64,000 nucleotides of DNA from the NCBI GenBank assembly GCA_037176885.1, contig JAWWNJ010000125.1, positions 62,001 to 126,000 on the forward strand, read 5' to 3'. The notes below the pieces were generated by a model that was not told the origin of the DNA, searched no databases, and saw nothing but the letters and a program-made list of their open reading frames with translations. Of the stretch, positions 55,059-64,000 are shown piece by piece; positions within the stretch are counted from its first letter, which is position 1; the number at the start of each line of letters is the position of its first letter. This DNA comes from Favolaschia claudopus (lineage: Eukaryota; Basidiomycota; Agaricomycetes; Agaricales; Mycenaceae). The position numbers were made by a program, and so were the translations under genes.

Positions 55059-56410
55059 CATTTGACCTGCTGCGGATCTGCAACACTTGCATAATTCGCG
55101 TAGATTTGCCTCTTCGCGGAGTGTTGATCCAGGGAGACGAATCGGTGCAAGAGATAGTCGCATGCTGCGTCATAGTCACTACCGCCCTCGTAGTCGGGGA
55201 AGTAATCGGACTACGTCGAGTGTTCGAAAGGTCAAACGAAGTAGAATGAAGAGCATTCGTATGTTCACCAAAGGAATGCGCGGCAACTTTTCCGCCAAAG
55301 TATCTACCCTCAGGAACAGAATGATGTTGGTCTCTTGGAACCACCGCGAGTTGCATACGGAGTCGAATATTGTGAGAGCATCGGTTAGCTCGTTCTTCGC
55401 GAATAGAGGTGAGTTTCATAGGATGCAGGAAAGTAGATGCATAAAACACACCGCACTCCGGTCCTCGTACAAACACTGATCGTATTGACCTAAATCCGTG
55501 CAGAAGAGAACTGCTGTTACATCCTGAAAGAAATGGATCCATTTCCTTCGCTCCGACCGCTGGCCGAGTGGGTCGAATATTCTGTAACTGAGGTCGCCGA
55601 CCTAAATCCCGGTCAGTTCAAGCCTTCGATGATAAAGTATATAGAACAGGAGGGATTCGTCACCTTGAAACTTATTTCTCGGACACCTGTGTCTCTCACC
55701 CTGGCATGCAGGATATCCTCGTCGGTGGGTAGATAGTCCGCGGCGGCGAGGCGGTCGATCGAGTCACAAAAATATACAATGCCGTCTGCCAGTATGAACT
55801 CAGCACCTCGGTTGACGGCCTCTTGAACGCCCTTATCTGCGGGAAATTTACAGGACATTTTCACCAAACACTCGGGAAACCGACCTTTCCAAACGGCGCG
55901 GATGGAATTTGCGACGACAGGTGGAAGTGTATCGATTTCATTTCGTGCCGCATAAGAGACTAATTCTTCTCGTCGCGCTTCGTTTTCGGTAGAAACTTGG
56001 AGATTCAGTTCTGGCATTGCTTGGAGGATCGCACTCGAAACAAGTGCGCAATGAATCAAAAGGGGCTAGAACCAAAACAACTGACATACCGCATCCCTTG
56101 AACGACGTTGTTGAAAATGACCGCTTTATACGCCTCTCGCTCTGGTTTGCTATAACCTTCACTAAGTGCTTTGAACTGCCTCAACAGCGTCGTCTGCCAT
56201 TCGGGCGAGGACTGAATTGTGCCGAGCAGGAGGATGTTGATCTCGTTGTTGGATTGTAACAAGTCGGTCTTTATCTGCCTTTCAATCTCCTGGTTGCCTA
56301 CACAAATTGGGATGATAAATTTGACTTATGTTGTCCAGAGCGTCCACGTCCTTACGCGCGGTAGCTTCGGATTTTGCCTGTTGCTGGTGGTGGAAAATAT
56401 TCAGAGGCAT
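55059..56410 (-). CDS. G-alpha-like protein with degenerate nucleotide-binding motifs
   Basis: A divergent heterotrimeric G-protein alpha subunit. Exons join as SEATA-RNQEIERQIKTD, VVQGM-RAILQAMPEL, EISFK-VGDLSYRIFD, LFCT-DLGQYDQCLYED and RIPL-SDYFPDYEGG. The helical domain (ILADGIVYFCDSIDRLAAADYLPTDEDIL) and switch II (QRSERRKWIHFF) are well kept. The G1 P-loop GxGESGKS is replaced by GTIQSSPEWQTT, and RVKTTG reads RVRDTG. DVGGQ reads DPLGQ, the NKxD motif is reduced to RVD, and TCAT reads SVAD. After DPQQVK no exon for the C-terminal helix was found; the obvious splice creates a stop. It is probably a non-GTP-binding paralogue or a decaying gene. Confidence 0.75.
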
Positions 56411-56684
56411 TGATTCCTTGTGGAAGGGACGGAGGGTGAGCTTGCGATAGGCGGAGACTCTCCGCTCAGAGGGTAAAGCGCGAGTCGGAGAGAGAACTGT
56501 GACTCGGAGAGCTCGGTGAGAGCTGTTGGCAAGCAGCAAGATGGCTGTTGGCAAGCACCGGCAATGACCGACAGTCGCGGAAGATTCCGACCGGTCCGAG
56601 ATCCCGTGCCTCATGGTATCCCACCCCTCGCCTCGCCTTCTCCGTCTCCCTCGACGTTCTGCTACTTGAATCCCTGTGGATTGA
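56411..56684. other. 5' flank of the G-alpha-like gene
   Basis: Contains repeated GTTGGCAAGCA and GACTCTCCG-like short motifs. No gene. Confidence 0.4.
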
Positions 56685-56982
56685 ATGATGAACAGTCCAT
56701 TTGGCAACAAATCTACCCCAGGGGGACCCAAGTTCGTTCTGTTTCCGCTCCCTCTCTGCTGGTTCTCATCCACCTCGTGGCGCAGATATATCATTGACTT
56801 CAGCAAAGCACTCGCGAATGAAGTCAAAATCCTCTTAGGCGAAGTTGGAAAGCTGCGTGACGAGAAGAGGGCCCTTGAATTGTATGCATCCTCTACCACA
56901 ACTCTGTTCAGGATTAATTCTTACATTTATTTTCCCTGTCGACTGTAGCGTCATCGACGACGTGGTGCTCTGTCCAACTTGA
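56685..56982 (+). CDS. Possible small coiled-coil protein (uncertain)
   Basis: A short ATG frame reads NKSTPGGPKFVLFPLPL, then IDFSKALANEVKILLGEVGKLRDEKRALE. The second part resembles the LREEKR-type helix found in small basidiomycete proteins of unknown function. It may splice to a short exon ending in the stop at 56980-56982, or end at 56948. It could be a fragment. Weak support. Confidence 0.3.
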
Positions 56983-57659
56983 GCTTCGAGACTGCTGTCC
57001 GCTTTTGTCCCTCCCTCACACTCACCGTCGACGAGCCTGTTCTCGCTCGACTGATTGAGGTGCGTGACAGGTCTTTTTGCTTTTCTCACTCAGCTGACCT
57101 CGCGTGTCCTCCCCCGCCAACTCACCCAACCTCACTACCCGCCTACCCGCCAAACCCGCCGTTTCCCTGCAAATCCCCGCCACCTCGTTCTCCCCGCCTT
57201 CCCACCACCAACACCTGCATCACCCGACGCCGAGGCGTCGGTGGCGACGTCACAACAAACGTGCGTCGCCGCTGTTTCGTCTAATATCCGTGCTAACGGG
57301 ATTTTTAGCGCAATCTCCTCTCCCTCCCTTCGCACCACCACCACTACCTCGCTGACCTGCAACCACCGACTCTCCACCTCTCCGACGCCGCCGTTCTCGA
57401 GGCCGCCGCCGACGCGTACATATTACATATAGAAGTAGCTACAAGGTATGTCCACCACTTCCTCCTTTTCCCCACGCCCTACTAACCATATCTCCACTCT
57501 CCCCAGCGCAACGCCTTCCCCTTCGACTCGTACCCACCGCCAGTGCTCCATCTTGACTACTCGACCGCCGCCACCCCACCGACGTCGTCGTTCCGAGGCA
57601 TTCCGCCGTCTTCCCGCCGTCTCGATGCCTTGAAGTCAAAACCACCACTCCCTCTTCCA

Positions 57660-58020
57660 ATCTCGCACCCGCGCCGCGCCGCCACCGACGTCGCTGCTTC
57701 CGCTCTACTCATCTCCGCCCTCCTCGACATCGTTGTGTCGGCGCGCGGAGCGCCGACACCCTCGAAAGATTGCGCTAGAATCAAAATATAAGTGAGTTTC
57801 TTCGTTTTTCGGCAAACAAACGGAAAGTCAGCTCACCTAAGTACGGAGATCCACGTGCCACGCCGCCGCCGCCCTCCTCGTCACCGCCAACGCCAACGTC
57901 GTCGTCTACGCGCTCCGCGCGCCGAGTCGCTCAAGAATGCGCTAGGAATGAAGAAATTAACGTAAGTTCTTACAGTTTTGACGACGAAACGAACGAAAAG
58001 ACTCACCTGTCGCCGCAGAT
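57660..58020 (+). repeat. Duplicated module with GC hairpin
   Basis: Two diverged copies, about 190 bp apart, share CGCCCTCCTCG, GCGCGCGGAGC-like sequence, TTGCGCTAG/ATGCGCTAG, a GTGAGT/GTAAGT donor-like site and CTCACCT..AGATCCACG. The first contains a perfect 10-bp stem GTGTCGGCGC / GCGCCGACAC around GCGGA (57733-57757). Confidence 0.6.
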
Positions 58021-58199
58021 CCACGCGTCGACAGATTGTGTCAATTCGCGCTCGGGAAGCTGGGGCGGGGTGGGAAGAGGTTGATGTCCGTGCGTTCGCG
58101 GCGGGAAGAGGCGGGGGTGTTCGGGATGAGTGGCGGGTCGGCTCTGGAAGTCGAAATGGAAGCGATACAGTCGAAATCGTAGCTACTTTGTACGTATGT

Positions 58200-58990
58200 A
58201 GTCAATTTGAGTAAAATGAAGTCTTGTTTTCAATATCTGCGCGGTGAATCGTCAGTAAATAGTTAATTACGGCGGTATACGACTCGATGAAGCCGCCAAT
58301 CCGAGGGCGCGAGTTGAGTTGAACAGGATTGACATTTTGAAGAGATGGTTATGAACCGTGCGCTGAGTTGGGTTGTCAGCGCACGAAGAAATTGAAGTCA
58401 ATGAAGAGCTTACCTCGGGAACCCTTCAACTTCTTCAATTCAGTTCAGATTTGAGCGCGAGTCGACTCGCTCGCGCTGAACAAACGCGCAGTTGGAGAGT
58501 TGAGTTGAAAATCTGGAAGCAAAGATGAAGGTGAGTTGAGGTTCAACGCAGGAACGGTAAATGAAACGAAATCAACGAGGGGAACGAAATGAAATGAAAG
58601 AAACGGCATACCCGTCGAGATTCAAGATGAAGATGAAGTTGAGTTCAAGTTGAACCCATCCTTGACTTCCCTATACCTGTGACACCGAACGAAGGAAAGA
58701 AAGAAAGAAACAAGAGAAGATAAACGGTACTGAAGCTCACCTCATTCGAGTCCGAGGTTCATTCAACTTCTAATGATACTTCAAGTTTGACTTCAACCTT
58801 GAATGGATTCGTCGACTCTCGACTCTGAGAATCGTTGAGACTTGAACCGAGCTGTAGAACAAGAAAGAATTGAAGATTAAGGTCAGTTGAGGGTTGGTTC
58901 GACTTGAACTTAACTTACTTGATAGAGATATATGAGTAGCTTGAATGTATAGGCACGCGGGCGTGCGATTCAAACCACCCTAGATGCGTC
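58200..58990. other. Non-coding, GAAGTTGA-rich region
   Basis: No gene. Simple-sequence-like repeats of GTTGAGTTGAA, several CTCACCT/CTTACCT motifs, and a hairpin AGCGCGAG..CTCGCGCT near 58456-58479. Confidence 0.5.
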
Positions 58991-59600
58991 CTTCAAAACT
59001 CAAGTCAATAATCAGAGTAACGAATTGAAATCAAACTCGCCTGAGGCAAAAATAGCATAGTTTCGGTATTGAAGTTGAAGTATATGGCGAGCTTGATGCG
59101 CACTTGCATAGTTTCGGCCTCTGTGGTGTAGAAAGGCGAAGTCAGTATCGATTAGAGCGAAGAAGTACGAAGAATGAGACATACCTGGTAGTATACTTGC
59201 ATAGTTTCGGTGTAAATTCGAGCCAGCATAGATTGAGTCTTCAGAATTGAAGTCAGACCGGCAATATTCAGAGTAGGGAATCGAAATCGGACGTACTTGG
59301 GACGAAACTGCCATAGTTTCAGGGTTGAATGTGAAGTACATGAACAGTTTGGTGCGGAGATACATGGTTTCGGCCTCCGGCCCTCGAAATTCAAGTCAGA
59401 GTCAATAACCAGAGTAAGGAACTGAATCTGAACTTACCTGGAACGAAAATAGCATAGTTTCGGGGTTGACTGTGAAGTATAAGGAGAGTTTGATGCGGAA
59501 ATGCATCGTTTCAGCCTTGAGAGTTCAAAAGAGTCAAGTTAGTATCGATTTGTATAGAGAAATAGAAAGGGTTAGACGCACCGGCATAGTTTCGGTCTCG
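58990..59600. repeat. Diverged tandem modules with CATAGTTTCGG
   Basis: CATAGTTTCGG or a one-to-two-base variant recurs at about 59053, 59107, 59199, 59310, 59361, 59452, 59505 and 59584, with GAAGTATA and GAATTCAAGTCAG-like companions. Spacings alternate between about 52 and 80-110 bp. Confidence 0.65.
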
Positions 59601-60049
59601 AGCTAAAGTAAGGGATCCGACGAAACCCTACTAGTAAGTGGAATCAAGTCAGATTGAATCAAGAATTGAACGCGTTAGCGATGCGCACCTTGTACCCAGC
59701 CCAATTCAACCTCAACTTCAAACCCAACGCCGCAACTCTATGTCAAATGAACCAGCGCCGCCTTCAAACCGTTTCTTGAGCTCGATTAGAGTTAACAAGT
59801 TAAAGCTCGCACTCACCTGAGTGAAACCAACCCAGACTCGACAGGAATTAACCCTACAGTCGTTGTCCAGGTCATTCCTTAGAAGAGAACAACGCGAAAG
59901 AAACAAAGACTCGGCTCACCGGGAATCCCCGAGACGGCGCCGAAGTCAATCCAGGTCAAAGGTTTCAAGTGTTGGTTGTATTGAATGAGTCAAATTGAAG
60001 GTATAGATTGAATAAGACTATTGAAACGGTCAGTATTCCTTGATAATAG

Positions 60050-60480
60050 CGGTATCAAAGCTTACCTAGACAGCCGAACTGTGCATCTCAAGAAACTATC
60101 AAACGGTCATTCAAAGTTGAAGCAGTCTATAAGAAAGTGACTTACCTTGTGCACCCAGTCGAAATGTGCATCTCATGCACGTATAGAACGAATACAAACT
60201 GAATGGAGGATCAGTAAGTAAGAGTTCAGAGTAAATCAAAGGATTAATTCACTCACCTGTAATGCAAAGTCGTCGAAATAAGACCTGAAGGCAACTTGAA
60301 AGTCAGTTCCGCGTTGAAAGAGTCGATATGTGCATCACATACAGTTCGAAAATGAATGGAAACTGAATGAAAGGTTAGGAACGGCTTGAGGCATTCAAAG
60401 AATTCGATTCACTCACCTGATAAAGTCGTCGAAATGACTTCAATGTCAGTTCGGCGTTGAAGCAGCCGCATTTTGAATCA
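60050..60480. repeat. Diverged tandem modules with GTGCATC and AAAGTCGTCGAAAT
   Basis: CACTCACCTG followed by AAAGTCGTCGAAAT occurs at about 60253 and 60410. GTCAGTTC(C/G)GCGTTGAA occurs twice and a GTGCATC(T/A)CA motif three times. The period is about 150 bp. Confidence 0.65.
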
Positions 60481-60899
60481 CGTATAGCACAGAAGGAATA
60501 GAAGAGACTCTAATCAGAAGGTTAGCATTGGGTCTGAAGAGATAAGACGACGACTCACTTCATTAAGCACTGAGCAGATTGAAGTGGTACAAGAAGAATT
60601 CAGTATGGCCGTGAATAGAAAGCGGCGTAGTAGAGCCAAGTATTGAATCTAGAATTGAAGGAGAATGTCAGTAAGTGTATCAAATGAGTGAAAAGGGAGT
60701 TTGAAGTCACAAACGACATTGAAGTCAACGAAGAGTCAAAGAAGGGCGAAGGCCGAATAAACCCGAAAGCCGTGTTGAAGCGCGAACACGTCGAATTGAA
60801 GAAATTGAAGAAGGGCTTTGAAGGAAGGATGAATAGAGATTTGAATAAGGATGAGTTGTAGAGGATAAGGAAGGGTAGAAGGGAGGGAGGTTGAAAGTG

Positions 60900-62590
60900 G
60901 GCGGTCAACCCATAGTCAAAATCAATGGTACGAGCTCACCTATATACCCTTCCCCCGGCCCTCCTACGGAATCCTGCTCACCAAATTACCCGAGCATCCG
61001 TCGGGATCGACAGAGCGTCTTGGGAATTGCGGAGCACCGAGCCATTCAGTCGGAAAGAGTGGAAATTGGAGAAGTCGACGGCGAACTGAAAAAAAACATA
61101 AGTTAGCAACCAGATCCACAGAAGATACACGCACGTCAAACAAGATCCGTGTGACTGATGGTGTGACAATCAAGGCCGCCGGGTGGGGGGGAAACTGGGC
61201 TCGAGAAAGTGGAGGGGTCGAGATAGGGGCGAGTTGCCATTGCGGCGTGAAGACGAGTCGACGTGCTTCAAGACTTGGGGAGCAGTAAGATTGGGTAGTC
61301 TAAACAAGGTTTCGGGTGCCAAGAGTCGGAGATGTCAGCATGATACGGCCACGGAAGCGAGGCATTCCAAAACACACCTGAATTCTTCCGGTCGCGACGC
61401 GGCTCCAATCGCTCCAGAACTTTCTCCGAGGCCACGCGTATCCATTACCAATTGATTAGGGGAGCCATGAGTCAGAGGGTTGCGGCACCGCTCACCCAGA
61501 CCCTGGTTTTTCGAAATACGCGCAAAGGCTCCTGCCCGCGCTGTTGGTGTTCCTGGGCGAAAATAGAGCTGCAGTTCGTAAGTAGTAAAGCAAAGTAGGA
61601 TATAGTAACTTACATGACTCTCAGAGGCCACTCAGCGCAGCGGCAGGAATCGACGATGGTGGTGGTGAGAGGCAATGTTTGGAATTTCCTGTTTTGGACT
61701 CCATATCGATGATCCGATCAACACCGTTTTCTTCCGCTCCCCTCATCTCATCTCGTTGAAGGCTTTCTGCCCACGCCCTGTGCGCCTCTGCCAAGCATCA
61801 ACATAGCGGCATGGCGCGCTGGATGCGGTCCTCAAGCTCCGAAGACCCCGAAACCGCCGGAACTAAATCCATGGGCCAATTTCGGCATTTTCTGAGATTT
61901 GCGGTCTTCTGCGGATGCACACTGCTGGCGTTACTTAAAACATTGATGCTTATCACTGGGACTTGCTCGATTTCTTACTGGTTCAAGTCTTCCGGCGTCT
62001 CTGCGGAATTACCTCCTCAAAATACTGCACTCAGGTGCTTGGGCGGCAACTTATTCTTGGCGGTGCGCAAGCGGCGCGTCAAATGCCCCACTCCGGACCT
62101 TCTCACTGTATCCGTCGCGAATCACATCAATGCATAAGTATTCACAATTTGAAATCCACCTCAACGTTATCCCCCAAGCCCAGTTCTGCGCCGCCTGATT
62201 TCTTTCTCTTTCTCTAGCTTTACTTCTTACCCTGAGACAACCCCTCGAGTCTCTCAAGCTGTGAGTTGTTTCAGGGCTGAGCATGCTAAGAAACTCAGGT
62301 ATTCGCGTTCAGGGCCGCCCCAACGCGCTGGAGCGGATCGGAATTATCATGTTCGTAAGTTATTGATTCATTCAAAACCAAAACAAATTCTGCTGATCTT
62401 GTTGCGACGGAGACGCTGAGCCGACACCATTGTGGCGGGTTTGAAACTAACAGAACCAAACCAACGATCCTTTCCTTCCCCCACCACCTTCCCCCCTTTC
62501 GCGCTCACAAATTTCCTCCCTACTCCCCATTTTCAATTCCCAGGAGGTTCAACAGCCTGTTCTAGTCATCGAACACTCGCTGACAATGTG
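60900..62590. other. No convincing gene
   Basis: A frame at 61811-62137 (108 codons, one hydrophobic segment) is the only candidate and has no family-like sequence. The rest is mixed non-coding sequence leading to the terminal array. Confidence 0.45.
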
Positions 62591-62599
62591 TTGACTATC

Positions 62600-64000
62600 C
62601 GTATCGACGCCCCGCGAGCGGGATTTCGCGTGAGTCTTCTCTTGCTCAAAAATCCCTTCACCTCACGCATTTTCTCACCAGGATTTGGCCGCCGGCAGGC
62701 TAACCCCTGCCCCCGAAGCGTAAAGCGACGAGCTCCCTCGTCCTTCAACGTTGCCTTTGTGATCGCTGCTGCCGCCGCGCCGCGCAGCGGCGTGGATAGC
62801 TTTGACTATATGGATCGCGTTCCCGCGAGCAACGTAAGTCCATTGTATTGCTCCTCGTTTGCTCATTTTGACGTATTTTTCAGTACATTTGCACAGAGAA
62901 TTTTGCCGCCGGCAGGCAAATACCCGCTCCCGACGCATAAAACAGCGAATATCCCGGCTGCTTTACAAGATTTTTTGTTGTCGTCGTCGCAGTCGCGCCG
63001 CGGAGCTGCGCGCATAGCTTTGAGTATATGGATCGACATCCCGCCAGCGAGGCTTTCAAGTAAGCTTTCCTTTCATTCAATTTCTGCTTCTCTTGACGCG
63101 TTTTTTTTCAGAGCTGTGAGCCGCGGGCAGGCTAACCTCATTCCCAAAACCCAAACCAGCGGACTCCACACTGCACAGTGCTCTGTTGTTGCCGCCATGG
63201 CCATTGTAGCGCCGTTCACGGCGCACCGAGCTTTGACACGACGTATCGTCGTCCAGCGAGCGGCTCTCCAGGTAAGCTTCGTTTCCTTCTTCTCACGTTC
63301 TCTTTGTCTTACAATTTCTTTCAAGATTTCGAAAGTTTACGTCAAGTTTTCTCGACGTCGGCTAATTTGGGATGAGGTAAGCCCCTCACTCTTTCTCTTC
63401 CAAGTTCTTCCATCCTACTATACGTATGGACGTCCGCGGCCGGGATGTTCTTAATCTAAACCAGTTCAACGCCCCACCTCAAATTTCTATATTTCGGCAT
63501 CCGGCGAGCGACATCTCGTAAGTCCCCGCCCTCATTCCCTCCATTCTCCGCCTCATTTTCACTCTCCAGATTCAGAATTTCTCCGCTGGGCGGCCGTCAT
63601 CACCATCAACCCGACCTCAACATCAAAATTCGATGTTTCGCCGTCCGCCGAGCGACGCTTCGAGCTCCCCACCAGGTACCTCCATCCCCTCATCCTGTTC
63701 AAATTCTCGCTGACTCCATCCTTCCAGAATTTTTTCCTTCCCGCTGCGCGGGGCACTTGATCGACAACAACACCAAGTCCTGAAATCAAAGTATGGAATT
63801 ACGCGTTCCCGCGAGCGAGTGCCTCGTCCTCGTTGATTTCTCGCTGACGCAAGCCTTGCAGAATTTTTTTCTTCCCGCTGCGCGGGGCACTTCCTCACGA
63901 TCAACACAAAGCCCTGAAATCAAAATTTGGAATTTCGCATTCCCGCGAGCGAGATGTTGAGCTCCTTGGTGTTTAGGTGCGTGCCAGAGTCATTTCCAAG
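62600..64000 (+). repeat. Tandem exon-intron-like modules, 216-bp period shortening to about 141 bp
   Basis: CCGCCGGCAGGC or its variant starts at 62689, 62905 and 63121, exactly 216 bp apart. Each unit has a GC hairpin, then a block like ATAGCTTTGACTATATGGATCG, then CCCGCGAGCGA, then a GTAAG..CAG intron-like segment of about 50 bp. Shorter units follow to the window end, including two about 141 bp apart (from about 63733 and 63874) with CCCGCTGCGCGGGGCAC. The array runs off the window. Confidence 0.8.

Noticed and set aside
61811..62137. 108-codon frame with one hydrophobic segment
   Set aside because: The N-terminus is not a typical signal peptide, no family is recognised and the surroundings are non-coding repeats. 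Too weak to annotate.
62432..63454. A 340-codon open frame across the 216-bp repeats
   Set aside because: It begins at GTG with no early ATG. The repeats are read in different frames, so the peptide is not repeated. The frame stays open largely because the period is divisible by three. Intron-like segments lie inside it.

Overview
This window comes from a filamentous basidiomycete, most likely an Agaricomycete. Genes are broken by many introns of about 50-60 bp with GT..AG ends. The protein set is typical of mushrooms: a thaumatin-like protein, F-box/leucine-rich proteins, DUF6534 and DUF7702-type membrane proteins, a divergent G-alpha subunit and KDZ-type transposon proteins. There are no bacterial features. 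All identifications are by eye from motifs; no database was searched.

Layout. 1-25.4 kb is ordinary chromosomal sequence: the 3' part of a thaumatin-like gene, an F-box gene, an MFS transporter, a serine/proline-rich protein, two tRNA-like sequences, two small terminal-inverted-repeat (MITE-like) elements, a 2OG-oxygenase-like protein with lost metal ligands, a six-hairpin glycosidase, a type-B carboxylesterase, a berberine-bridge-type FAD oxidase, an FMO-type monooxygenase and a DUF7702-like membrane protein. Several encode secreted or redox enzymes.

27.25-49.23 kb is the main discovery. A roughly 22-kb transposon sits inside the first intron of a DUF6534 membrane-protein gene. Exon 1 of that gene is at 49239-49283 and the rest is at 27187-25853, both on the minus strand. 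A perfect duplication CACTCAC (27240-27246 and 49232-49238) flanks the element, and its ends form an ungapped, imperfect 87-bp terminal inverted repeat. Inside are a KDZ-superfamily transposase (29162-32711), a Spt5-like KOW protein, a large charged protein, two different GIY-YIG/T5orf172-like proteins, a Cys-rich ORF and another unknown ORF. Next to the ends lie arrays of 10-bp GC palindromes: 14 on the left at about 34-bp spacing, 14 on the right in an 84-bp higher-order repeat, and a few more beside the right terminus. A GC-rich repeat occurs four times, and three copies lie just upstream of a cargo gene in the same relative orientation.

50.2-56.4 kb returns to host genes: an F-box protein, an acylaminoacyl-peptidase (S9C) and a G-alpha-like protein whose G1, G2, G4 and G5 motifs are all degenerate. 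From about 57 kb to the end there is almost no convincing protein coding. The sequence is instead built of several families of diverged tandem modules. These carry regularly spaced splice-site-like motifs and, in the last 1.4 kb, a 216-bp repeat whose units each contain a GC hairpin.
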